Positions 43,401-58,146 of a DNA stretch of 64,000 nt are shown here, piece after piece. How positions within the stretch are numbered: position 1 is the first letter of the stretch; each line of letters starts with the position of its first letter. The notes below the pieces were generated by a model. The model was not told the DNA's origin. It searched no databases and saw only the letters and a list, made by a program, of their open reading frames with translations. This stretch comes from Dipylidium caninum (taxonomy: Eukaryota; Platyhelminthes; Cestoda; Cyclophyllidea; Dipylidiidae). The stretch spans positions 930,001 to 994,000 of the forward strand of contig QEYB01000766.1 of the NCBI GenBank assembly GCA_017562135.1, given 5' to 3'. A program made the translations under genes and the position numbers.

Positions 43401-46400
43401 GTAACAGTGATCACATAATGTTTTAGTCATACAGATATGTGTGCACATATTAAGTTCTTAAATCAGTAAAAAAGAACCAAAAGAACAGACAGGAGAAACG
43501 TTAGGTTACAATGTCATATATCAATAGTGCCAGGCACTTCAGGCGCGGAATGTCCCTGGGATGTCGTCTGTGGAGAATGTCGGGATGGGGGAGCTTTTCT
43601 TTGACTTTCTCTAGCTGCTTTCACGCTTGGTCCTGTTGCAATTGCTGAGGGGACAGGGCGTTGGTTTGGAGTGGAACCCGACGCCTGATCTGGCGCTGAT
43701 ACTACCGACGAAGTAGGCGCCATAAATTTAGATCGGCGGATACAGGTTTTCTGGTTGAACGGTTTAACAGTGATGAGGAGATTGGAGCTGTTAGCCACCA
43801 TCATGTCAGTCACCTGGTCTAGCGTTTTGCCACACACTTCTATCCCGTTAACTTCAATCACTTCGTCCTTCACCGCCAACAAGCCGGTTGACTCAGCCAA
43901 ACCACCTTCCACAAGACGTGAGATAAAGATACCGGGCACAAACTGCACTCCCGTCGGGGTGGCTCGAGTGCTGTATCCATCACGAATGTAGAAACCCAAC
44001 GGCTTTGAATCCGTCCTTATGAGATGTACTCTGACAATAAATATGAGTTTAAAAATAACACAAACTCGAAAATCCGTTTCGACGGGCATGGCACTAAAGA
44101 CAAGCATAAGAAACATCGCCAAAATCCACCTAGATAGAAGGCAAGAAGTTAAATGATTAAGTCAAACACGCAAGAAAAGCAAATTTCCGTATTCGTGCAC
44201 TAGAAAATCTCTTTATTGCAGTAAGGATAAATAAACAAAACTATTTAATATAACGAGAAATTGATCAAGTTATGACTTTTAATAGTGAATGTTAAGAACT
44301 ATCTTGTAAAATGCAACCAATAGCATGTATGACTGCTCGATATACGTGACCAATTTTGGAGTGGAAGCAATTTAACTTCAATGATCACGTAACATTTTGG
44401 ATAAAAATCAAGTTTAAAGGTGTAGAGGCCCTGCATCCACCAAAGGAAAATCCATTATAAAAGCATCAGAAAAAGCAATGTTTCCATAGAGCGCTCACCT
44501 CCGCATGCATTCAGGAACAGTCCCATCATCGATAATCGAAGAGACTTTGTGGAAGTCGTCACAAAGGGTAATGGACTGATGTCCAGGTTTGATTTTTCCG
44601 GAACCAATGGACCGCACGAGCTCCGCTGGTGTTTTTCGCAAAAAAACGGTATTTGGCGCCTTGTATCCTTTGATCTCACCATAGCTCTCACCTACGCAAA
44701 CAGGCTAGAAAGGGTAATCCTAGTACCTTTAAGTTGGATTAGGAGCCTGAGTGGGTCTGATGCTACTGCCAAGGCACGTTCACAATTCTTGTCATTATTT
44801 ATCGGAAGCAGAGTGTTCTCCTTTGGATCGACATACTGCAGTATAAAGTTGAGATTGTATAACCCATGCGCCTGTTCGACAATTTTATAGAGGTTATCAA
44901 AAGTTGCAATCGCCGAGCGGTCCAAACTGAACCGTCGAAATTCAGCATTGTACTAGAAACAGAATCTACACATTTTCGGAGACTAACTTTGCTTTTCACA
45001 GAGAGAGCCGTCATCCCTAACAGGCGGTATTTTGCAGTCATGCTAAACAAAGGCTCATCTCAAGATTCCTACTCCAGGCACACTCATATGATACTCTGAT
45101 CCCCCAAGTTTATTTTGACGTATCTCCTTTATGAATAATTGAGATGGCGCTATTCACAGTTTGTGAATGTTTGCTCCCGTGTAGAGTAACATAGAGGCAA
45201 TGCGTACACATCTTTTTTAAGAGTTCTGAAGTGTAAAGGAGAAAAATATGGTTATTATAACAAGCTACGAATGGTTTTGATATGCTGAATTCTTCTGAGG
45301 TTGTAGCGAGCCTCGCAGTCATTCATTCCCACGCCACCCGAAATTTGTTGAAGAGAAAATTAGTGTACAAAGGAGTGTGTCCCCTTATTAATTGTGTACC
45401 GCTTATATCTAAAAATGGGAATCTTTTCATCTTCATGGTATTCATAATTTATTCATTCCAAAGTGCCCCTGTTAATTAACGGATTATTGAAGCACACATG
45501 ATGGTAGATTATCGAATGAATAATTGATTCATGGTAAAAGAACTTACCAAAATCGTCACAGAACTACTCGGAAGTTTTATTCTATAACAATTCACTGCGG
45601 ACGTTTACTATTCTTTTCAATGACAGTGCTTCTTGTTGTACTTTTAAGAGTTAAGAATGACAAACAGACCTTATTGGAACAACTTCTCGACATGAGTAGC
45701 GAAATTAATTCGGTGAGCTTCAATTGTTGCCATAAGTTCTACCTAATGAAGGTAGATTAGTAAGTTGTGTTATTCTACAGTATAATTTCTGATGGAAAAT
45801 GGGTAAAACGCAGCATTTGAGAAGTTAGCAAACATCTGTACAAGAAAAACTAGTAAATTAAGAGGATAAAATCAAGACGAAGCTTTTATGATCCGAAGTT
45901 GAAGGTTTTTTTCATAAGGACTTGACCGAGTATTCGTACCTGAGTGACACTTTTCCGCGCATGCCTTGCCGTTTCGAATTATTAGTCCGAACAGCATAGG
46001 CTTTTCAGGATGCTTGCTTCTCATTGACACGTATAAATCAAGCGTAACCTATTCATATTTTAACTACCGATTGTAAAAAGAGGGAAATTTTGGAAATTTC
46101 GAAATAGCACGAAAGTGAATTTTGACCTGAGGCAGATCCTACATCTCTTTTCCATATTTATTGCTCTACCAGTCTTCTCGAGTCTTTTTAAGCTTAACTT
46201 CAGCTTTTTATTATTCTTTCAATTTCCAAACCTTTGCATAAGCCCCTTTTCTGCGTCATCCGTTCATGTGAGGAAATGAGCGCGATCAAATGATAGTCAA
46301 ATTGGAACAATCTCAAGATCAGTATTCTCTAAATTATCAGGGGGCGCTGCTACTTATGCTTTTACGAGTCCTCTCTCTAACAGGCTTTTTAGTGCGAGGG

Positions 46401-49400
46401 AGCCGAAGATTCCAGCACCCATCCATTTTCGCCTTGTTTAAATCCTCACATACTCTTCCGCTTTAACCTGCTCGATAAGCCACTCAAAGCACAACTTCCG
46501 ACTGTTTTTCCCTTACGAACTCCTAAATAGGGCGGACACATTAAAAAGTAATGAAGTCCTCTTCTCTAATGTAGTGGTAGCGACCGTTAATCTCGACTCC
46601 TCGTGAATGCGATATTTGCGGCACGTGCCGTTCGCGCAGTGCGCAAGACCTTGCCGCCACGCACTGCGTCTGACCAGTAGTTTTGTGCTTGGCTTCACGC
46701 GGTCCCTGGTGGACGGCTCCGGAAAATCACGAGTGAATCCACGAACGCGAAGTCGCTTCAACCTACGGCACGAAACCGACAGCACCAAAATTAAAACTTC
46801 CCATCCGGCTGATTGCCCTCCGGACCTTCCTCCCATTGTCGACTTAATTTTAGTCCCTCGCTCGGAATCACGCATCGGGACACAAAAAAACCTACACGCA
46901 TGGAAAGATCGCTCCGCCACTCCCCACAAAGCTTATTTCAAGGTTAAACCGATTGCACGCCGGAGGAAGACAAAATGGAAGCAGTGAAAACTGAACCTCT
47001 TACACTCAAGTAGGGCAGCCAGACTAGCTTCCCACGATGACACCCGTTGGGGGCACAACTTTTTATATTCGTAACTCGATTACACTTACCTCATTACCAT
47101 CAGATGGAGTAAAAATACGATTATTCTACTCCTCACGAAGAGAGACATCCACGCAACGCCTATCAGAGTCCACCCTCCATCTAATTGCATTTGAATGAAG
47201 CTCCAAATACTACGATTGATAGGCCAAGGCTCTTGGCCGCAGACGTCTTAGGTAGCAATCGTAGTGAAGGGCGAGAGCAACGCAAGGGGAAGCGTTTAGC
47301 CGACAAATAAGGTAAGAGGAAACGACTCCGAGACAAGGGCAGTGTATCACAATAAATTACTTTACAGTAACAAAAGTTACCAAACTAAAAAGCAGCCGGA
47401 ACTAGGTAGTTAGACAAAGGGCTAGAAGAAAAAATCTGGAGTAAAACGTTGACCGCTAGAAAAAAATTGCGGAAAGAAGTCAGTAATCCTCCAGCCCAAC
47501 GTTGCGCATGTCCCTTGACACTATGTCTTCGAGACTAGGTCTTTTATTGAAGCGCATCGACTGGCTGCCGCGACGCCAGGTCCTGTTTGGTGTTGGTGAT
47601 GATGCCAAATCAGGATTATTCGTTTGACGTCTACGACCGAGGAAGTTAGTTGATGGTGTGGTCTCAGCCACATTATCAACGAAGTCCATTAATCCTGAGA
47701 GCATGCAACGAACCTAGAACACGGGAAATGACTAAAATACGTGCAATCCAACCATAAAAAGAGGGTATGGGGTCTGCAATTGAAAATAACCCCCCCCCTT
47801 GTGGCCCCATTTCCGCATAGTTCCAGATGGCAAACAAGATAAATCATAAGAAACTGCAGTAGAGACTTAGATACTCTATCCCAAGCAGTTTTTTCTAATT
47901 TTCTCAAAGTTATAGGAAGCATATGAAAAAGTTTTTGAAAAAGTCATGGCAAATTATTACGAATGACGACGTTTAAAGTACAGAGAAGTGTGAATCGGAT
48001 ATAGCAAATGCGGTAGTTTATGCCTCAACGCTAGTTAAGATGGCTTGGTCCGATTCTCTTTAAATAATCGAAATAAGGACCATTTCCTATAATAAGCACA
48101 GCGTTAAATAATCCAGCTTCGGGTCACACTTAGGTTTAAGCGAAATATTCCACGAAAAAACAAAGTCTCTAGTCTAGATTATTCCATTACCGAATCCCAA
48201 ATGCATCCTGATTTACGCGAATTCAATAGTAATGAATAAGACTTGCTTGTTCCACATATCGATGATCCGCCTGGCCAAGCATGCGGGGTAACCAGTAGTT
48301 AAGGACGACTGGTAGCCGGTCGGCTGGAGAAATCATGGCAAGTCGGCAAGCAATATGATGCGCCAGACAGCCTGAGGGGAATAGCACTTGCGGCGGAAGA
48401 ATTTCAATTTCATTAGAAGCCTTTTCCTTCTCAACTACCGCGTCAATAATACACACGAGGCTGGCCAGGTGCATTGATATGGACTGCAACTGCGCGATGG
48501 CGTGGAGGAAAGAGAACTTCAGAGGTTCCACATTTCTCCACTGTCGACGAAGGGATTTAAAAGAACGTACAAAGTTAGTGCGCTCCTTAATCGTCCCCCC
48601 ATCAGGATATTGCAAAAGACGCATCTGGGTGACTATCGCACACGCACACACTGATAAAGCGACAGGTGAGGCGACGAGACTAAGTGGTTCCCGATGCGTG
48701 TCGGAACGTGCCCAAAGAAAAAGAAGGCAAGCGAGACCGTGGAGCCATGCGGGGGTGGATAGCGGACGGGTGGGAAGGAAGAGATGCTGTTGGAGAAATT
48801 TAAATCCTGCGTACCCGCGAAGAGAGAGGCGCTCAAAAGCCACTTTACGCGCCCTAATTTGCGCACATCCGACACGTCGATATTCGGTATAAGAAGGCCT
48901 ATAGGGAGGACCAGACAAACCAGGTAAACGTTGACCATCTGTCGGATGAATGGCCAGAAGGATGCCAACAAGTAGTTGACGGAGGGGCAGTGTACACAGG
49001 TGAAAAGACTCTTGACATTGATAATCTTCAACGACCACGTTGCACACTATTCCGTACGAGTAGAGCGCATCGTAGGGAGTAGTAAGTATCCGTGCCTGAC
49101 GAAAAGCTTGCATTAAGCGCGGGGGCCAAGTGGCAAAATTGTTCCGACCTTGAATGCCTTCAGCCAGGATCTTGAGAGCTGTTTGACCATAGGTAGCAGA
49201 GACAGGATAATGAAGGGAGGGGATTTGTGAAAACCTAGTGGGCGGTGGTGTTTTGCCAAATAAAAAGGACAGATAGGGAGGAAGCTCTTCCATCGGAACG
49301 TGGTAGGCAGCGAGACCTGTGCACAAATATTGGGAAGATAGCACGTTCTGACATTGGGAACTTTGATAAGATCCTCTCCACAGGCTCAACAATATCATTA

Positions 49401-51173
49401 CCGAATCCCGATAACCAGTCCACTAATCTGCGAAACTTAACGGCATTCCGAGAAGCTACTGCCGAAGCGGAAGCAGCTTGGGCAGTGGGACGAACATAAG
49501 GCTGTTGCGGTGCCGAACCAGGGAGATGAGAGTTGAAGTAGCCCGACGGAATGTAGTCATTACCACAAAGAACAGCAAATAGAGGTATTTGGATCGGAGC
49601 CAGCATGCGAAAGGCGGGTCCCTCTCGTCCTACAAACTGCTGCGCCTCAATATAGAAACCGTCATCAGAAAAATGCACAGTTTTGAAATCGCAAAGATCA
49701 GTGGGAACGTAGATCAGTCCGCAGTCCTCTGTCCAGTAAGGCGCGAAGATGAAGAAATCCGAGTCATTTGAGACCAAAGGGGCGTCAAGATAGATAGCGA
49801 GAGCAGCCACTAGCTGATCTGCCTCAAGATCGACAGTAACGTGCCGCACATTAAGACGATCAAGGGTTCGAAAGAAGCCTGCGTATGAAAGGTAGGGTTG
49901 GATTGAAATCCGAAAATCCTCCGAAGTCCCATCACGCAGAGGTCGTGAGGTGGCGATTTGTTGAAGATTGAAGAGAGTGTTTAGACGGTCATGATGTCGT
50001 CGCAAGACGGTAGACAACTTACAAGGCTGGAAGAAAGCAAGAGCTCCAGAGGTAACTTGAAAAACTTTAGGAATTAAGCAAGCAAAAGCCCACTAACCAC
50101 CTCTAGTGCGCATCGTTCCAAGAGATAAATGGACTTACTTTAGATATGCATAAAGAGGACGTTACAGAGAAAGGGTCAAATGAAGTTTATTTAAGGAAGA
50201 AACGAACCTCGTGCATTCCATCGAAAACAATAAGCGGCTCGAGGTCACATTTCCGCAGATTCAATATAAATTGTTCAACAACAATATCAAATTCCAGGAA
50301 CTCTCCATTATACTGAGTGAAAATAGGGGATTCCACGTAAAGAGTATTTAGGATATTATATCCATCTAGGACAATAAAGGAATTCCTCAATTTTATTTTT
50401 CGGAAATTAGACGGATTCGCACGGATGTACGAAGACAACCCACGCACACCCATTCTACCTGTCGGCACAATATGGCCTACTAATTTAAAAATAACAAATG
50501 GAATGAAGTTTGAAATATAATCATTTACTAAGTGATTGTCCTAGGGTAACTGTGCTGGCACAGTTTTGATAAGGTTTGTTGAAAATATTTTGAATCAGAT
50601 TGCTGAAATCTCTGCGACCTGATGGCTTGCAAAAGACTTCCAAAGATCCAAATGAAAATAAAAGCTGGCTAGACATAAGCAAATTGAATGATCCTGATGC
50701 TCAGAGACCCACCATCAAGTCCGCACTCGACGTCGTGACACCACTTGTTACCAAGGCATCCGAGCACATTCACAAGGTTTCGCCGAGCAAACCCTACGTC
50801 CATGCCTGTGCGCTCGACGCCGTAACCGACCACTAACCCATCAAACCTGAGGCGCACCGAAAATAACCCCCCGATGATCCCATCCGGCCCCATCCGAGAG
50901 CACCTTCTCAAGTAACCCAACATAGGACAACTCTCAAATCGAACAGTGTATAAAATAGTTTTATTAACAGTAAAAGTAGCTTACATATCCCAAACTGAAG
51001 AAGGGTGCAGTAGCAGTAAAAAAGACATAAAATATACACACGATCGTCCATAAAACTCCAATCTAACCATGGGTTTGGTCGTCCTCCACAAAATCCAGGG
51101 CTTCCTCTTTCGTCACACATTCAATGTGGGATACCTTTGAAGTAATAAAAGGAAAAGGACAATTGGCCCATTA

Positions 51174-51638
<465 letters not shown>

Positions 51639-52290
51639 TTACACGCTGCCTTTCACACATTTCTCGCCTACTTCCAACGCTACTTCCACATGCAGCAATA
51701 GTCCAACGACATTCCTCTCATTGCACACAGGTCCTTTGCAGCCACCGACACGTCAGTCGTTGCGCTAGTGTGCACTAACAACCGGCGCATACTCTACAAC
51801 CGAATGACCTCCAACGACACACAGGACAGCAAAAGGTTGAGGTCCACGTGGTGGCAAAATATCACGAATGTTAACGGAAGCGAAGCATGCTCCATCTCCT
51901 ACTAATAGCATAATCGTAAACAAATTACGCGCGGATATTTAGGGATCTTCTCATCATAAACGTTGATAGGTGGAATTTCAGGAGTGATATTACACAAATC
52001 AGGATGTCTGTGTCCGTATTGCGCGTGACAATGCGAAAAAGCGCAAAGTCCGCCTTCATTAAGGATTAAAACTCTTGGCACGTAATGGTAGAGTGGGTGT
52101 GACGACACGTAGTGAATGGCTTTTCTACTGCATGAATGTTATGGACAACAAATCTACGATAAGAAGAGTCACCTTTTTGCCACGATGCATAACCAATTCC
52201 GCGCGACCTTCAGGAACCAGTCTTTTGAAAATGTCCTGGAAGTTCTTTGAAACCTTGGTCAAAGGAATTGCACAACGCCTTAAATTCTCA

Positions 52291-52575
<285 letters not shown>

Positions 52576-55500
52576 TTACGCAAATAGTAAAAGGAGCAGG
52601 AGGACTCGGAGAAAACCGGACCTGTTTGAGACTCCGGTCCTGAAATTTGTCAAATGCGTCAGCGGGAAGGGAGCCGAGATCGCGAATCTTCTTCATGTTC
52701 TCCTCCTTTTTCTTGAAGAGTTGGCTCTGTTTTGATTGCATTTTCTCCAAACTCTGTTGATCATCCTGAATGCGCTCCGCGTAGTCTTTCTCTTCATTCT
52801 TTTCGCTTCCAACTCCGCTTCCAGACGACGTTGTTCCTGCATCAGTGCCGCCAGGCGACTCTCTACTTCATCTACTGTCCGCTCCTCCGCCTCAATCCTG
52901 TTATCCGCCTGTAGTTCAGTATAGAAAACGGCCAATTATTCCCTGCACACGACGCCAAACCCCCCCCCCCCACACACACACACACAACAATAGTGATTCG
53001 GGGATCTAGTAATCAAAGCCAAAACAAAATCATCCATAAGACAATAACCAAAAACCATACCGTAACCGTTACAATTACGAGTAACTGTCGAAGATAGACA
53101 AATCGGTCGAGCGTTAAGGGGTTGGGCCGATAAAAATACACTCAACAAGGAGCCGCTTGTGTGAAAACCGAGTTGGGACGCATTGAAAATAGTGGAACAC
53201 CATGACACCTACAGTAAGTGCCTCAAATTACTGATCAACCAAGAACATGATTAATCTCTGTTTCGTGGCACAGAAATAGATGGAATGTAGGAGTACTGGA
53301 TATGATCGAGGATAAGTGAAAAAGTATCAATACGAGTCTGTGGATGGCGCTAACCATTAATACCACGTTAAAAACGGGGAGCAAAGATGTGGACTCATTG
53401 GCGTGAGAATTGAGAGACATTAATGCACCTCTTTTAATTCCTCCTGGGCCTCTCGAAGACGTTCAGCAAGATCTTGTTCGGAGACTTCGGCGAGCTCAGT
53501 CTCAAGTTGTTCGCGTTTGCGAAAAAGATTGTGCTCCAGTTGGGTCTCCTTTTCCGTCTTCTCCGTTTCTAGTTTCATGCGGTGTCTGTAAGGAAGAAAA
53601 GGACACTGACATGCATGCAAAAGAATTGGATAATACACCAATGTTCTAGAGGCAAATGAGGAAAGGAAGCTAACTTGTAAGCCTCCTTGGCTTCGCGAGT
53701 CAAAGCCTGTATCTTGTCATTCAACCTGTCCACCTCCCTCTGTTCCTGAACAGACAATTGGCTAGGCAATTCCGTCCCCAACTCGGCCTACAAAAAGAAA
53801 AGCCACCTCATCTACGGCTCCAAATCGTCTACCTCTGGCCAACAGCCATCCAAACTGATGCAATCAACCGATACCGTCATACCCGTGGATGGATAATAAG
53901 GTTCCTTATCGCCTTAAATAGGGGGGAAAGTACCTTGTAGGACTCCATTGTGTACTTCATTTGATCCAAATCGTGCCTCAGAGAAGAAAGCTTCCATTCC
54001 TTTTGGGGTCGTCCTTCAGTTTTAGCACGGAGTTCCTCCTTCCACAAGTGGATATCTTTCTTCAACTTGTCAAATGTCATCCTAAAAGTAGAACACACCT
54101 GTGGACTAGTTCTTTGGGTTACTCACACGGGGCATGATGTGATAAACAGACTCAAGTTTGGATTGAACTGTTTCCTTGCGCTGCGCGTCGTCGATGATGC
54201 GGTTGATTTGGGCGTCCACCTGTTCCTTCCTCTTGGCATTGTTCTCCCTCACGTTCTCCGTCTCCTGAATTTCCATCTCCGTCTTCTGCTTGCGTCTTTG
54301 GAGCTCGAGACGCGACATCCGGTTGTCGTAGTAGCCCCCCGTCAGAGTCCCCTTCCTCGAGGCCTGATCACCTGCACCGAAACGGCCAATCGATTTATCA
54401 GAAATCAATACTTCATGGGGTGAGTTGGGGCACAGCGCTGGTCGCAGGACAGTCTGCCTACGTCGGCTAAAAGGAGGTCGTCCAGTGGAAAGAGGTCCTG
54501 AGGCTGCTCTCACAATGCCAAGGAAAAAGATGTCCGCGTACTTTCCCCACGGAGGGTCGGAGGGCGCCCCAGACACCGCGGCGGAACACCGCCACGTCCG
54601 GCCAAACTGACAAAAATGCCCCAATTTCGGTTTAATTCACAGAGCTAAATTCCGTGGGTCACAATCAACATGGCAAGTAGAAATGCTCACACAGCTAGAG
54701 TTCTTTTTCAACGTTTTCATGTAAGAAATACAGAGAAAGTATGCCATGTAAATTACGGCTTGAGCCTGTGCCCAGTCCTCCATCAACGCGAAATACGACG
54801 GTGAGAGTCATATCTCCCTTGCACTTCAGCATTTATACCTCCTTACTACACTTTCAGCATTGTACTGCATAAGTGAAGCTTTCAGGAGAATCAAATTCTC
54901 CATTCTCGGCAATTCGGAGTGAGCAAAAGTGCCCATTTAAATGAAAATAGTTTAAACCTAGGGGGCATGCAGTTTCCTATGTTTTGTCAAAATTTATAAG
55001 TTCTGAAGTGCAAGGAAATGAGAAGAATTGAAATTAAGTGGTGGTAGACGCACCATCAAGAGTAATGCAATCAAAGTTCTGGCGACGTGCAAGTTGAGTG
55101 GCCACCTCGAGGTTACTGCAGATGAGAGTCTTGCCGAAGATGTGGACCATGACGGGGCGGAACTTGTCATCGAATTTGAGACGCGAGATCATAGGAATGG
55201 CCCCCTCGACCTCGGGGTAGTGCGATTCCTTCACGTAGAGCTTGTTGATGGGTAGGAAGTGCACTTCACCGGGCAAATTGTGCTTGTTGATTTCGTTGAT
55301 GATTTTGATCACGTAACGGTCTGACTGCACCACATGGTAGAAGAGCCGCGCCCCTGCCGTCACCTCGACACAGGTGTAGAAGTCTTCTGGACACTCCAAC
55401 AGCTCTATCAGTGTGCCGTAATAGCCTTGTACTATCTCACATTCCGGCCCGAACCGGTCCCGGAATATCTCTATCACCTAAATACCACAACACTGGCAGT

Positions 55501-57395
55501 TACTGTCCTTCCGATGCAATTTTTCGAAATAGGACAAAGAAATTATTGTCTCGTCCCCCCATTCGTGCTTTCAAACAGCCCATGAAAGAATACAGTCCTC
55601 TTCCCCTCATTAGGGCCAATTTCCAGCACTCACGCCATCTCACCGCGTCTTCAAAAATAGAATTTGGCCAATATGAATCTCGGAGGACAAAAGAGGCTTC
55701 ATTATCCATACACGCTTGTCACGACGCTGAGAGTTAGAAACACTCATTCTTTAATTCCGTCCTGTCACGAAAAATGTCTAAAAGTGATCAACTTACGACT
55801 TCTCCACATCTATTGATAGTAGAACTAAACCAAAAATCTTGTGCATAATAATTTTTGCATGAAAAAACCGTGTTTACTGCTCAATTCTTAAATGAGCAAC
55901 GATTTTTTTGTATAAAAATCCCCAGCAGAAAGTATACTCGGTGAGTAATAGCAATTGTCAGTAAACATGTAGAAGCTAAAAGTTAAGTTGGTGCCTTTTT
56001 AATGGATGAAAAAATGATTCGTCAAAACAAGAAAACTATTTTTAAGTCTGTCTGGCAAATTTGGAAAATAGAGTGAAAGGCAGGGAAGCAGGCGGAAGCA
56101 TACTGAAATATGACGACGGCAACTCACTTTGCGAACCGAATCAAGTCCGTTGAGAATAACCTTCCCTGTGATGGAGCGTAGAGTGTGTTCGGTGCGCGCC
56201 AGCTCATCACGCCAATTGTTTAGCTCCTGCGCAATTCTTGTCTCTTCCCTATAAACTGTCTGACGATCCGCCTGTGTCTCCTCCTTTTCCCTACGCAAGC
56301 GACGCAAATCTTCACACACCTAAAGAGAATCTTTGTGATGTCAATGAATGAATAATTAGAGAAAAATTTGTCATAATGTCAACTTACCGATTCAAGTTCG
56401 GTGCGGACAGTGTTTAAATTTTCCTCCGCTGATTCCAGATCTCTTTCTAGTTGCGCACGACGATCATCATCCTTTCTTATTTCCTCCGTGAGTTTTGCGA
56501 TTGTATTCTCCTTATCCTTAATCGCCTTACCCTGACTTTTCATCTGATTCTTTATCCACTCATCCCGTTGAACCCGTGACCGGAACTGATTTACGCGACC
56601 CTGTTTCGCGAACAACTCCTTCCTAGAGCATAAAGTAGTTGGGAGCAAAGTTTGTCTGATTTCATAATAGTGGAGCAGAAAGTACGAAATCGACCTGCGA
56701 TGTTCTGCATCAGAGAGAGCGTTAGCAAGCTCCTCCTCCTTCTGCCGAGCCGCCTTGTATTCTGGTTTTAACTCTGTGAGACGCTGTTCAACCACCTCAA
56801 TCTGAGCGTTCACACGGCCCAACTCATCTGCGGCACGTTCACGGGCAGACTTGCCACTGCGTAGGGTGTTCGTGTAATCACCGCATGTCAACTGTAATTG
56901 TTCCCGACGCTGAAGAATCGCGCTCACCGAGTGCTGCACCTGTTCCGCCTCATCCTGCAGCTGCGCTTCCTTAAGACGTGTGTCACGTAGCTCTCGCTCT
57001 AGCCTCTAAATTTGCCAGATTCAAAGAGTTAAGAGGGTTTACAAGCGCTGTGAAGCTAGAAGTTACTCACCTCTATCTGGGCTGCAGTGTCTTTAGCTGC
57101 ACGGCGGATCTCAGCCGTGCTTTCACTGCTTTGTTCTCGACGTGACTGAAGTTCCTCCAGCTTCCTCCGCGTCTCCTTCAATTCACGATCGTAAATGGTG
57201 TATTCGAGAGCTCGGCGATCACGATCCCAGCGTTGATATTCCTTTAACTCTTTGGTCTCGTTCTCCAGGGTGCCAAGACGTTCTTCGATGCTTTCTAACA
57301 GTTTAGAAATCTGCTCGCGCTTCGCCTCTGATAAAAGAAGAGCCAATACCAACAAGACCACATGAAGAATGGCATGCACTATTTATACAGAGCTA

Positions 57396-57575
<180 letters not shown>

Positions 57576-57578
57576 TCA

Positions 57579-57692
<114 letters not shown>

Positions 57693-57705
57693 TTAAGAAA
57701 TATTA

Positions 57706-58146
<441 letters not shown>
